This document shows positions 1-8,329 of a stretch of 64,000 nt of DNA, in pieces. Below the pieces are notes generated by a model. That model was not told the DNA's origin. It worked only from the letters and a program-made list of their open reading frames with translations, and did not search any database. Positions within the stretch are counted from its first letter, which is position 1, and each line of letters begins with the position of its first letter. The translations under genes were made by a program, and so were the position numbers. Source of the stretch: Lentilactobacillus buchneri (GTDB lineage: Bacteria; Bacillota; Bacilli; Lactobacillales; Lactobacillaceae); NCBI RefSeq assembly GCF_018314255.1, contig NZ_CP073066.1, forward strand, positions 1,550,001 to 1,614,000. Reading direction: 5' to 3'.

Positions 1-758
1 ATGAAGGCTTGTCGATTCTCATTGGGAATACCCATGATGAATATGAAAAAGAACGTCATAACTTATTGAATATGCTGGACAATGATGTGGTTGGCTTCAT
101 TATTGAACCAACCAGAAGTACCTTGGACAACCCGAACCTCGACGTCTACCAGATGATTGTCGATTCCGGCAAGCCGGCGGTGTTCATTAACGCCCATTAT
201 CCACAATTAAATTTCCCATACGTTGAAACCAACGATACGGATGCCGAAAAGACTTTGGTCGACTATTTGTTGGATCATGGTCATGAACGGGTTTTGGGGG
301 TCTTTCAAGTAGATGATCTCCAAGGCGTCCATCGAATGAACGGTTTCATCAAGTCCTACCAGACCCATCCCAACGTCTCAACTTCGGGCGATATCATGAT
401 GTATCGTTCCAGCGATGACATTCATGACGTCTTGGATAAGATCAAGACCCGGGTTCAGGTTGAGATGAATGCCCTGCCGACGGCGATTGTCTGCTATAAC
501 GATCAATTGGCCATTGAAGTCATTGGGATGTTAAGCAAAGAAGGCATTCAAGTTCCGGATCAAATCTCGGTTGCGGGATTTGATGATTATCAGATTTCTC
601 AATATATTGATCCAACGCTGACCACGATGGATCATCCAAAACGAAAAATGGGCCACACGGCTGCCCAACTATTATTAGATATGTTGGATGGCAAGGATGG
701 CAGTTCAAAAATTTTAGACTCGGATCTGATTGTTCGAGCCTCCACTAAAAGCATTTAA
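1..758 (+). CDS. araR: Arabinose operon repressor AraR, C-terminal part (5' end outside window)
   Basis: The reading frame is already open at base 3, so the N-terminal DNA-binding domain lies upstream of the window. The visible 250 or so residues form a LacI/GalR-type sugar-binding domain. Motifs such as GFIIEPTRS, the GVFQVDDLQGVHRMNGF stretch, CYNDQLA and VAGFDD match what I remember of AraR, a GntR-LacI chimeric repressor released from DNA by L-arabinose. The arabinose transporter and araA directly downstream support this. A hairpin with a T-run follows the stop codon, so the repressor probably ends its own transcript. Another LacI-family sugar regulator is possible but less likely in this context. 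Confidence 0.85.
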   Translation, partial: EGLSILIGNTHDEYEKERHNLLNMLDNDVVGFIIEPTRSTLDNPNLDVYQMIVDSGKPAVFINAHYPQLNFPYVETNDTDAEKTLVDYLLDHGHERVLGVFQVDDLQGVHRMNGFIKSYQTHPNVSTSGDIMMYRSSDDIHDVLDKIKTRVQVEMNALPTAIVCYNDQLAIEVIGMLSKEGIQVPDQISVAGFDDYQISQYIDPTLTTMDHPKRKMGHTAAQLLLDMLDGKDGSSKILDSDLIVRASTKSI

Positions 759-810
759 TCCGGCTTTTAGAAAATAAATTCCAAGATCACTTCGCTTGAA
801 AGGAGGTGAT

Positions 811-845
811 GCACGGCGGATTTCCCGTCCGTGTTTTATTTTCCA
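811..845 (+). terminator. Rho-independent terminator after araR
   Basis: CACGG pairs with CCGTG around a GC-rich inner stem, followed by GTTTTATTTT. It separates araR from the arabinose transporter promoter. Confidence 0.65.
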
Positions 846-851
846 GAAAAA

Positions 852-867
852 TTTTGTGCTAACAAAT
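852..867. promoter_or_regulatory. Candidate AraR operator
   Basis: The inverted repeat TTTGT-GCTA-ACAAA resembles the Bacillus AraR operator consensus (ATTTGTACGTACAAAT), matching 12 of 16 positions. It lies just upstream of the -35 box of the transporter promoter, next to the araR gene. Confidence 0.6.
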
Positions 868-877
868 AAAATATATC

Positions 878-906
878 TTGATTTATGCGTATAAATATTT
901 TATACT
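878..906 (+). promoter_or_regulatory. Sigma-A promoter of the arabinose transport/araA unit
   Basis: TTGATT at 878-883, a 17-bp spacer, and TATACT at 901-906. The leader to the start codon is about 85 nt. Confidence 0.75.
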
Positions 907-911
907 CTTTT

Positions 912-925
912 TGTAAGCGATGTCA
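912..925 (+). promoter_or_regulatory. Catabolite-responsive element (cre) for CcpA
   Basis: TGTAAGCGATGTCA fits the cre consensus TGWAANCGNTNWCA at every position. It sits six bases downstream of the -10 box, a position that blocks transcription when CcpA binds. This predicts glucose repression of arabinose uptake and araA. Confidence 0.85.
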
Positions 926-996
926 GAAACCGTTTACAGGTGCGCACAAAGTTTTTGCAATAATTGGTTTAATAAAATACGAATGGGGTGCTCGTT

Positions 997-2370
997 TTGA
1001 AAAAGGTCACAAATAATGGCTTTATATATACGTTTGGAGCCTTAGGTGGTTTGCTCTTCGGTTACGATATTGCGTCAGTTTCTGGTGCGATTCTGTTTAT
1101 TGAAAAGCAACTTCACTTAGGACCATGGCAACAAGGTTGGGTTGTTAGTTCCGTATTAATCGGTGCGATTATCGGTGCTTTGGCAACAAGTAAGTTCTTG
1201 GATACTTATGGACGTCGTAAATTATTGATCTGGGCTTCGGTTATCTTCTTCATTGGAGCTTTAACATCAGGATTTGCGCCTGACTTCTGGGTACTTGTTT
1301 CTACCCGTGTGGTATTAGGTATTGGTGTTGGTATTACATCAGCATTGATTCCAGCTTACTTGCATGAATTGGCACCAAAGAGCATGCATGGTGCGGTTGC
1401 TACAATGTTCCAGCTGATGATTATGATTGGTATCTTGTTGGCATACATCTTGAACTACTCATTTGCTCATCTGTATACCGGCTGGCGTTGGATGTTAGGA
1501 TTCGCTGCATTGCCTGCCTTCATTCTTTTCTTCGGAGCCCTTTTCCTTCCGGAAAGTCCTCGATTCTTAGTTAAGGTTGGTAAGACTGACGAAGCTCGCG
1601 AAGTCCTGATGGACACCAACAAGCATGATGCCAAAGCCGTTGATGTTGCTCTTACTGAAATTGAAGAAACTGCCAAAGCACCAGTTGGCGGCTGGAAAGA
1701 ATTATTTGGTAAGGGTGTTCGTCCCGCATTGATTACTGGACTTGGCGTTGCCATCTTCCAGCAGGTTATTGGTAGTAACAGTGTTATCTTCTATGCGCCA
1801 ACCATCTTTACTGATGTTGGCTGGGGAGTTATCGCCGCATTACTTGCCCATATCGGAATCGGTGTTGTTAACGTTATCGTAACTGTTGTTGCTATGTTAC
1901 TGATGGATAAAGTTGATCGTAAGAAGATGCTTGAGTTTGGTGCTGCAGGAATGGGCCTTTCACTGGTCGTTATGTACGCCGTCCTCAAGTTCGATAATGG
2001 ATCACACGTTGCCGCTATTGTGAGTGCCTTGGCACTGACCGTTTACATTGCCTTTTATGCAACAACTTGGGCACCAGTTACCTGGGTTCTGATTGGTGAA
2101 GTCTTCCCATTGAACATTCGTGGGTTGGGAACATCACTTTGTTCAGCAACCAACTGGGCAGCTGATATGATCGTTTCATTGACCTTCCCAATGATGCTTA
2201 GCTCATGGGGCTTGGACAATGCCTTCCTGTTCTACGCAGTTATCTGTGGAATTGCCATTTGGGTATGCCACAGCAAGTTCCTTGAAACTCGTGGTAAGTC
2301 ACTTGAAGAGATCGAACTTGACCTTCATAAGGCTGCCGGAGAAGACGTTGCGTCAAACGTTACAAAATAG
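997..2370 (+). CDS. araE: Sugar porter (MFS), probable L-arabinose:proton symporter
   Basis: A 12-TM membrane protein of about 457 residues in the MFS sugar porter family. Family signatures are visible in order: GGLLFGYDIASVSGA in TM1, DTYGRRK after TM2, PESPRF at the central loop, FQQVIGSNSVIFYAP in TM7, DKVDRKK after TM8 and ETRGKSLEEIE at the C-terminus. The substrate is inferred from its place between araR and araA under an AraR-like operator and a cre. I chose the TTG at 997 because the GGGG ribosome site at 985-988 is well spaced for it. The GTG at 988 would overlap that site. Lactobacilli often call this gene araT or araE. Confidence 0.85.
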   Translation: MKKVTNNGFIYTFGALGGLLFGYDIASVSGAILFIEKQLHLGPWQQGWVVSSVLIGAIIGALATSKFLDTYGRRKLLIWASVIFFIGALTSGFAPDFWVLVSTRVVLGIGVGITSALIPAYLHELAPKSMHGAVATMFQLMIMIGILLAYILNYSFAHLYTGWRWMLGFAALPAFILFFGALFLPESPRFLVKVGKTDEAREVLMDTNKHDAKAVDVALTEIEETAKAPVGGWKELFGKGVRPALITGLGVAIFQQVIGSNSVIFYAPTIFTDVGWGVIAALLAHIGIGVVNVIVTVVAMLLMDKVDRKKMLEFGAAGMGLSLVVMYAVLKFDNGSHVAAIVSALALTVYIAFYATTWAPVTWVLIGEVFPLNIRGLGTSLCSATNWAADMIVSLTFPMMLSSWGLDNAFLFYAVICGIAIWVCHSKFLETRGKSLEEIELDLHKAAGEDVASNVTK

Positions 2371-2428
2371 TTAACCAATTTTAGACATTTTGTCTAAAAA
2401 TAATAAATCATCAAGAGGAGAGAAAACT

Positions 2429-3853
2429 ATGTTACAAGTACCTGATTATGAATTTTGGTTTGTTACTGGTAGTCAACATCTTTACGGAGAAGAACAACTG
2501 AAATCCGTTGAAAAAGATGCACGAGACATGGTTGATAAGTTAAATGCTTCTGGCAAATTACCTTACCCAATCGTGTTCAAGATGGTTGCAACCACTGCAG
2601 ACAGCATCACTCAATTAATGAAAGATGTTAACTACAATGATAAAGTAGCCGGAATTATCACTTGGATGCACACATTCTCACCAGCTAAGAACTGGATCCG
2701 TGGTACTAAGTTACTTCAAAAGCCATTACTCCACTTGGCAACTCAATACTTGGATCACATTCCATATGACACCATTGATTTTGACTACATGAACCTTAAC
2801 CAAAGTGCTCATGGTGACCGTGAATACGGCTTTATCAATGCTCGTCTTCGTAAGAACAACAAGATTGTTTACGGCTACTGGGGTGATCCAGAAGTTCAAG
2901 ACGAAATTGCTGACTGGGAAAATATTGCTGTCGCTTATGACGAAAGCTTCAAGATCAAGGTTGCCCGCTTCGGTGATAACATGCGTAATGTTGCTGTTAC
3001 TGAAGGTGACAAAGTTGAAGCCCAAATCCAATTTGGCTGGACTGTTGATTACTACGCACTTGGCGACTTGGTAGAATCAGTTAACGCTGTTTCTGAAAGT
3101 GATATTGATGCCAAGTACAAGGAATTACAAGACAAGTACGAATTTGTTCAAGGCGACAATGACAAGGACAAGTACGAGCACTCAGTTCGTTACCAAATCC
3201 GTGAATACTTCGGAATCAAGAACTTCTTAGACAAAGGTAACTACTCAGCATTCACAACCAACTTCGAAGACCTTTATGGTTTGGAACAATTACCTGGCCT
3301 GGCAGCACAATTGCTCATGGCTGATGGTTATGGCTTCGGTGCTGAAGGTGACTGGAAGACAGCTGCCCTTGACCGCTTAGTTAAAATCATGACTCATAAT
3401 CAGGCTACTGCATTCATGGAAGACTACACTCTTGAATTACAAAAGGGTCAAGAAGCTATCCTTGGATCACATATGCTTGAAGTTGACCCTGGCATTTCCA
3501 GCGACAAGCCACGTGTCGAAGTTCACCCATTGGACATTGGTGGCAAAGCAGATCCTGCACGTTTGGTATTTACCGGCCGTGAAGGTGACGCAATGGATGT
3601 TACCATCTCAGACTTTGGTAATGAATACCGCATGATCGGTTACGCTGTTGAAGGTCACAAGGCTCCAAAGCCAACTCCACATCTGCCAGTTGCAAAACAA
3701 ATGTGGACACCAAAGATGGGCTTGAAGAATGGTGCTACTCAATGGATCCATGATGGTGGTGGACACCACACTGTCTTGACATTCAATGCTACTGAGACAC
3801 AATTCCAAGACTTAGCTACGATGTTTGGCTTGACGTTTAACGATATCAAGTAG
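2429..3853 (+). CDS. araA: L-arabinose isomerase
   Basis: Converts L-arabinose to L-ribulose, the first step of arabinose catabolism in the cytoplasm. The 474-residue length is typical of the family. The protein opens with [20 protein letters not shown] and carries the conserved [13 protein letters not shown] segment and the metal-site motif around HDGGGHHT near the C-terminus. The ATG at 2429 is set by the AGAGGAG ribosome site at 2414-2420; the open frame further upstream is not used. It follows the transporter by 58 bp and is probably co-transcribed. Ribulokinase and ribulose-phosphate epimerase genes are not downstream; they may lie upstream of the window. Confidence 0.95.
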   Translation: MLQVPDYEFWFVTGSQHLYGEEQLKSVEKDARDMVDKLNASGKLPYPIVFKMVATTADSITQLMKDVNYNDKVAGIITWMHTFSPAKNWIRGTKLLQKPLLHLATQYLDHIPYDTIDFDYMNLNQSAHGDREYGFINARLRKNNKIVYGYWGDPEVQDEIADWENIAVAYDESFKIKVARFGDNMRNVAVTEGDKVEAQIQFGWTVDYYALGDLVESVNAVSESDIDAKYKELQDKYEFVQGDNDKDKYEHSVRYQIREYFGIKNFLDKGNYSAFTTNFEDLYGLEQLPGLAAQLLMADGYGFGAEGDWKTAALDRLVKIMTHNQATAFMEDYTLELQKGQEAILGSHMLEVDPGISSDKPRVEVHPLDIGGKADPARLVFTGREGDAMDVTISDFGNEYRMIGYAVEGHKAPKPTPHLPVAKQMWTPKMGLKNGATQWIHDGGGHHTVLTFNATETQFQDLATMFGLTFNDIK

Positions 3854-3975
3854 CAGAGTGTGAAGAGCAACGGGTGAGGCGTTTTCTAAGGGTACTTTGA
3901 TTGAAGTCCCCGGGTTTGGGGCTTTAATTAAAGTGCACTTAGAAGTTAGCCTCAGTTGCTCGGAACATGTTTCAG
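3854..3975 (+). repeat. Long hairpin repeat, copy A
   Basis: Imperfect inverted repeat of about 110 bp right after the araA stop. The basal stem is GTGT with ACAT, then GAGCAAC (3865-3871) pairs with GTTGCTC (3955-3961), and a long inner stem closes on a GGGTT loop near 3915. The flank on the right reads GGAACATGTTTCAG. Confidence 0.85.
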
Positions 3976-4097
3976 CACAGTGTGAAGTGAGCCGGGAGAT
4001 GCGTTTTCTAAGGGTACTTTGATTGAAGTCCCTGGGTTTGGGACTTTAATTAAAGTGCACTTAGAAGTTAGCATCTGGCTCACGGAACACATTTCAG
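3976..4097 (+). repeat. Long hairpin repeat, copy B
   Basis: Tandem relative of copy A with the same inner stem. The outer arms are changed on both sides: GTGAGCC (3987-3993) pairs with GGCTCAC (4077-4083). The inner CCCC/GGGG pair of copy A is CCCT/GGGA here, so pairing is kept. The right flank is GGAACACATTTCAG. Confidence 0.85.
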
Positions 4098-4166
4098 CAG
4101 AGTGTGAGCTGGGGGGTTGACAACCGGCTTAGGTGTAGGTTGTTGCCCCAGGGAACACGTTTCGAC
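4098..4166 (+). repeat. Short hairpin repeat, copy C
   Basis: Third member with the same borders (AGTGTGA on the left, GGAACACGTTTCG on the right) but a short core. CTGGGG at 4109-4114 pairs with CCCCAG at 4146-4151, with GACAACC/GGTTGTT inside. Its core looks like that of the copy at 53567-53660 with the middle removed. Confidence 0.75.
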
Positions 4167-4270
4167 TAGGTAGCCTAAAACGACCACCCGAGTAACCCCG
4201 AGAGATTACTCAACATAAAGTCCAACAACAAAGCCCCCGAGAGGCTTCGGACGGGACTTCATAAAACTAA

Positions 4271-4313
4271 AATGAGGTTGAGACAAATTTGCGTTTGCCT
4301 CGACCTCGTTTTG
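4271..4313. terminator. Terminator hairpin upstream of the acetyltransferase
   Basis: GAGGTTGAGACAAA (4274-4287) pairs with TTTGCCTCGACCTC (4294-4307), followed by GTTTTG, with AAAAT on the other side. It closes the araA unit. The bases between the last repeat and this hairpin (4167-4270) hold two weaker inverted repeats and no gene. Confidence 0.7.
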
Positions 4314-4343
4314 TACATAGCGCTTATATATAGGAGGAAATTG

Positions 4344-4904
4344 ATGATGTGTAGTGAAAAAGAGAAAATGTTAGCTGGAGAACGGTACCTGAATACGGAT
4401 GACGAATTGGCAGCGGACCGGCACCGTAACCGATTGCTGGTAGATAAATTTAACCGGGTTGCCCGCCAAGATCCTGAGCAAGGGAGCCAATTGATTAAGC
4501 AAATTTTTCATCAAACTGGTGAAAAGGTGGATATTCAATCCCCCTTTCAATGTGATTATGGCTACACTGTTTCAGTCGGGGAGAACTTTTTTGCCAATTA
4601 CGGTTGTACATTTATCGACGTTGGTAAGATTACAATTGGTAAGAACGCCATGCTGGGACCGAACACTTCGATTTATTCTGTCAATCATCCCCTTGGAGCC
4701 AAGGAACGGATCGCCAATTATGAATATCCTGGGAATGTTACAATAGGAGATAATCTCTGGGTTGGCGGCAACACGACAATCGTTCCGGGAGTCACATTAG
4801 GAGATAACGTTGTGGTGGCAGCCGGAGCGGTGGTTACAAAATCGTTTGGTGACAACGTCCTAATTGGCGGCAATCCAGCCAGAATCTTAAAACATCTTAA
4901 TTAA
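4344..4904 (+). CDS. Sugar O-acetyltransferase (maltose/galactoside acetyltransferase family)
   Basis: Cytoplasmic acetyl-CoA-dependent acetyltransferase with a left-handed beta-helix built of hexapeptide repeats. The N-terminal Mac domain (KMLAGERYLNTDDELAADR) is followed by hexapeptide turns from about residue 60, the NHPLG segment carrying the catalytic His, and the terminal GGNPAR motif. The length of 186 residues is normal. The AGGAGG site at 4332-4337 fits ATG 4344 or 4347. Such enzymes acetylate the 6-hydroxyl of sugars, possibly to detoxify non-metabolised ones. It is followed 15 bp later by an aldo/keto reductase, so the two are likely co-transcribed. Confidence 0.85.
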   Translation: MMCSEKEKMLAGERYLNTDDELAADRHRNRLLVDKFNRVARQDPEQGSQLIKQIFHQTGEKVDIQSPFQCDYGYTVSVGENFFANYGCTFIDVGKITIGKNAMLGPNTSIYSVNHPLGAKERIANYEYPGNVTIGDNLWVGGNTTIVPGVTLGDNVVVAAGAVVTKSFGDNVLIGGNPARILKHLN

Positions 4905-4919
4905 TACTGGAGGATTTTG

Positions 4920-5777
4920 ATGAGTAAAGAGAATATTGGCAGTAGAATCAAATTAGCAGACGGTCATACGATGCCCCAAGAAGGACTGGGTGTTTATCGG
5001 ATGACTGATGAAGATGAATTAATTAAGTCGGTTAAATCCGCATATGATGATGGTTACCGGTTGTTTGATACCGCTCAAATGTACGGCAACGAAGCTGCGG
5101 TTGGCAAAGCCATCAAAGACTTGGATGTTGCCCGGGAGGACATTTTTGTCACGACTAAGGTTGCTGAAGAGAATCAAGGATACGATCAGACCATTGCTTC
5201 AGTCGAAGAATCATTGAAGAAACTGCAGTTGGATTACGTGGACCTACTACTGGTTCACTGGCCAATTCACACCCACTTCTTTGAAACCTGGCGGGCATTT
5301 GAAAGCCTTAAAGAGCAGGGGTTGGTCAAGTCGATTGGCACTAGCAACTACGGCATGCTGCATCTGCAGTATTTGGCAACCAAAGCTAATGAGATGCCAG
5401 TCGTCAACCAATTGGAAGTCCACCCATACCTCTCACAGCAGGCTATGATTGATTTCGACCGTGAAAATCACATTGTCACTCAAGCATGGGCACCGTTGGG
5501 TCGCGGCCGGATTTTTGATGATCCAGTGATTGTCAGAATTGCCAATCAGCATGGTAAATCAGCCGCCCAGGTCATTTTGCGCTGGCATTTTCAACGTGGT
5601 GATTCATTCATTCCCAAGTCAGTTCATCCTGAACGGATCAAGCAGAACGCTGACATCTATGATTTTGAGTTGAGCGAAGATGAAATAAAACAGGTGGATG
5701 GGTTGAACCGGAACACTCGGATCAGCCAAGAGCCTGAGATGGTGTATGAGATTGGGCATCAGTATCCGCATCATTAA
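4920..5777 (+). CDS. Aldo/keto reductase (2,5-diketo-gluconate reductase type)
   Basis: NADPH-dependent oxidoreductase of 285 residues with a TIM barrel. The tetrad is visible: Asp in FDTAQMYGNE, Tyr in the same motif, Lys in VTTKVAEEN, His in LVHWPIHTH. The cofactor site appears as IPKSVHPERIKQN near residue 235. GGAGG at 4909-4913 sets ATG 4920. The substrate cannot be told from the sequence. A second, different aldo/keto reductase is at 39996-40865. Confidence 0.85.
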   Translation: MSKENIGSRIKLADGHTMPQEGLGVYRMTDEDELIKSVKSAYDDGYRLFDTAQMYGNEAAVGKAIKDLDVAREDIFVTTKVAEENQGYDQTIASVEESLKKLQLDYVDLLLVHWPIHTHFFETWRAFESLKEQGLVKSIGTSNYGMLHLQYLATKANEMPVVNQLEVHPYLSQQAMIDFDRENHIVTQAWAPLGRGRIFDDPVIVRIANQHGKSAAQVILRWHFQRGDSFIPKSVHPERIKQNADIYDFELSEDEIKQVDGLNRNTRISQEPEMVYEIGHQYPHH

Positions 5778-5788
5778 TGATGAAGTCT

Positions 5789-5838
5789 AAAAAGGCTTTG
5801 TTACTGAACTGATTAGCGTTCAGTAACAAAGTCTTTTT
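5789..5838. terminator. Strong bidirectional terminator
   Basis: A 16-bp stem (GGCTTTGTTACTGAAC with GTTCAGTAACAAAGTC) with A-run before and T-run after. It ends the acetyltransferase/reductase unit. Confidence 0.9.
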
Positions 5839-5979
5839 GATTGGGATTGTAGAAAGCGACCTGAAGTTCAAAAGTGATGTTCCGTTCCTCGAGCTTGTTT
5901 TTTGACAGATTAGCGATATAACTGAATTATGAGTTAGATGCAGTTCTAGCAACATACTTATCTGTTGGGGGAGAATAAC

Positions 5980-6342
5980 ATGGAAACGAGTAGCAGGAAG
6001 TTATCACAGATTTTGATTGGCTTATTGTTCATTCTAATTGGCGGTATTGCGATCTTTCTCAACATCTTTTCGCTGGGCCCGTTACCAATATCCAAGGGCA
6101 TGGCCGCTGTTTATTGGCTGATATTTGCCGGTGGAATGAACGTAGTTGGTGGAATTGTTCGCTTGTTTACATATCGCCATTCCGTGTTAATAATTCTTGC
6201 GGCAGTGCTATTCGTTGTCAATTTGATTCCCGGTATTCAGCAGGTGATCTCAGGAAATTATTTTTTATTTCCGATCATTGTTGTGCTGCTGGTTCTAGCG
6301 ATTGCAATCGGGGCAGTTGATTTGTGGGATCGAAACAAATGA
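5980..6342 (+). CDS. Small four-TM membrane protein of unknown function
   Basis: A 120-residue hydrophobic protein with four predicted membrane segments at roughly residues 10-29, 36-60, 67-84 and 90-110. The GGGGGAG site at 5967-5973 supports the ATG at 5980. I recognise no family motif. It stands alone between two terminators. Confidence 0.7.
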   Translation: METSSRKLSQILIGLLFILIGGIAIFLNIFSLGPLPISKGMAAVYWLIFAGGMNVVGGIVRLFTYRHSVLIILAAVLFVVNLIPGIQQVISGNYFLFPIIVVLLVLAIAIGAVDLWDRNK

Positions 6343-7135
6343 TCAAAGGGGATACACCAAAAGGGCCTCACATTTGATGCCCTTCTGTTGACTGATAGGG
6401 AAAGCAATATTATCTGTACCAGGCAGTTTTGGGCCAGTTTGAATGGAATAATCCACCCGACCATGAAGAGCAATCATGAACTCCTTTATTTTTATGATTG
6501 AGTCCGTCACAACGTCCCATGGAATACTCATAACACCCATATTCGGCAAGATGCCAATAACAGTCACTGCCTGCAAAGTCAGCAAGTCCTTTAGCACTTG
6601 AGTGACTCCAGTATCGATGGTCAGATTTTGGACCGTTAAATCTATTGCAATGCACGTGGGTTCCAGTAGAAACATGGTCACCAACATTTTGGCCTGGATA
6701 TGCACCTAATAATGTTCCATTAGGAGTATTTGAATCTCCATTTGCTTCATCCATGTTCTGTATGACATCTGAATAGTCTAGTACTCTTACATTCGGAGAG
6801 CTTGATGCAACGCTGGTGCTTGAACTGAGATCTTTATTTGAACTCAGCAAATCAGGTGTTCCTTGCTCAGAATCATTTTGTGGCATGGTCATTTCAACAC
6901 GAAGTTGATTATTGAGTAATCTGACTGAAATGTTGGGATACTCTAGTGGCAAACTTTGTATATTGCTTAAGGTATCGTTGTCCAAATCCGAAACAGAATA
7001 TGTAGCTACAAGTATAATTTGTGGGGATGAATCGTCTTCCGAAGATGATGGTGTAGCTCCTAAGGCTGGAGCGGATCCAACGAGTAGAGTTACAAGTGTT
7101 GCAAGTGCTAAGAAAAAGCATTTTACCTTGTTGAT
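6343..7135 (-). pseudogene. Degraded secreted-protein gene (lost start codon and frameshift)
   Basis: On the minus strand a clear signal peptide follows an AAAGGAG ribosome site: NKVKCFFLALATLV, then TLLVGSAPALGA, then an acidic Ser-rich region. The codon at the right distance for initiation (7135-7133) is ATC rather than ATG. The frame stays open to 6410, but around 6640-6700 a plausible protein sequence (IDLTVQNLTIDTGVTQVLKD) continues in another frame that ends at 6343. Both lesions point to a gene no longer made intact. The family is not recognised. Rare AUC initiation or a sequencing error cannot be excluded. Confidence 0.65.
6357..6385 (-). terminator. Terminator-like hairpin at the end of the degraded secreted-protein gene
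   Basis: On the minus strand AAGGGC pairs with GCCCTT, followed by TTTGG. It lies inside the last codons of the shifted frame, suggesting the ancestral stop was earlier. Confidence 0.5.
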
Positions 7136-7336
7136 ATATTTCTCCTTTGTTAAGATGTATTTGACCTAAAATTCTAATTTTAAGACCTTATCACCATAAA
7201 ACAACTTAGATTCTTTGTAAAAAAAGGAAAATTATGAAACGACGACAAGTAGCGATTTTAATTGCAATAGTATATGTCGCAATAGGACTTATACTTGTAT
7301 GGTAGATTGTAAAATTAATCCGAACGCTGTTCGGAC

Positions 7337-7401
7337 AAAAAAGATCAGCTTCCTTTAAAATGGTGTTTACCACAAACCCATCTTTTAGGAGCTGATCTTT
7401 T
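7337..7401 (+). promoter_or_regulatory. Hairpin over the transposase ribosome site (IS copy 1)
   Basis: AAAAGATCAGCT pairs with AGCTGATCTTTT, with further pairing inside. The right arm contains the TAGGAG ribosome site and reaches the TTG start. In read-through transcripts this would hide the start, a common way for IS elements to avoid activation by outside promoters. The same hairpin is in copy 2 (21721-21785). Confidence 0.65.
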
Positions 7402-8329
7402 GTCTAGTATAACCTATTCCGAACGAATTAAAATCGAAACCTTTTGTGAACTAGGGCTGTCCAATATCCAAATGGGCGTTCGGCTGAACCGATCACCGTC
7501 AACAATTTCTTATGAATTATCTCGATGTCAACCTTACCAGGCTGAATTAGCACAAACAGATGCCGAATACAAGCGATCACGATGTGGTCGGAAAACTAAG
7601 CTGAGCGATGAGTTAAAGCAAAAAATTCTCAACCATTTACGTCTAAGCTGGTCACCAGGAATGATTGCTCACGAATTTAAACTAGCTACTAAATCTATTT
7701 ATAATTGGCTAAATCAGGGGAGAATTGGTTTCTCCTTGAATGATCTACCTGAACATGGCGTACGCCAACGGCGTAACGTTGACCAACGATCCAAATATAA
7801 TCAATCTTTGGGGCGATCAATTGAACAGCGTCCCATGATCATTAATCAACGTAATCGCATCGGCGATTTTGAACTAGATACAGTCGTTGGTCCTCGTGGG
7901 CATAGTAAGGCAGTTTTATTAACTTTAATCGATCGAAAATCACGGTTCCTTTGGGCATACCGGTTAAAAGATCGGACGACAGCGACTGTTAATGAAGCAC
8001 TAACTAAGTTCCTAACCACTTTTAATGGTCCGGTGCACAGCTTTACTGTGGACCGTGGCACTGAGTTTAGTGGGCTAGTATCACTTGAATCACAATATGG
8101 TATTAAGACCTATTACTGCCATGCTTATACTCCAGCTGAACGTGGTAGTAATGAACGCTTTAATCGGAATTTACGTTATTTTTATCCTAAAGGGACTCGT
8201 TTTGAGCACATTAGTGCTCAAGATTTAACGACGACGTTACTCCAAATTAACCAGCGACCGCTTAAAATACTCGACTGGCAAACACCGTATCAGGTTATGC
8301 TGACAAATTTGTCCAAAAATTCGGATTAA
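7400..8329 (+). CDS. IS30-family transposase (copy 1)
   Basis: DDE transposase of 309 residues. An N-terminal helix-turn-helix lies around residues 10-45 (SNIQMGVRLNRSPSTISYEL). The catalytic triad appears as Asp in GDFELDTVVG, Asp in TVDRGTEFSG and Glu in SNERFNRNLRYF. The start is TTG at 7400 after TAGGAG. It differs from copy 2 at only a few residues, most of them near the C-terminus. Confidence 0.95.
   Translation: MSSITYSERIKIETFCELGLSNIQMGVRLNRSPSTISYELSRCQPYQAELAQTDAEYKRSRCGRKTKLSDELKQKILNHLRLSWSPGMIAHEFKLATKSIYNWLNQGRIGFSLNDLPEHGVRQRRNVDQRSKYNQSLGRSIEQRPMIINQRNRIGDFELDTVVGPRGHSKAVLLTLIDRKSRFLWAYRLKDRTTATVNEALTKFLTTFNGPVHSFTVDRGTEFSGLVSLESQYGIKTYYCHAYTPAERGSNERFNRNLRYFYPKGTRFEHISAQDLTTTLLQINQRPLKILDWQTPYQVMLTNLSKNSD

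Noticed and set aside
4272..4343. N-terminal extension of the sugar acetyltransferase
   Set aside because: It lies in a terminator hairpin; AGGAGG at 4332 sets the start at 4344.
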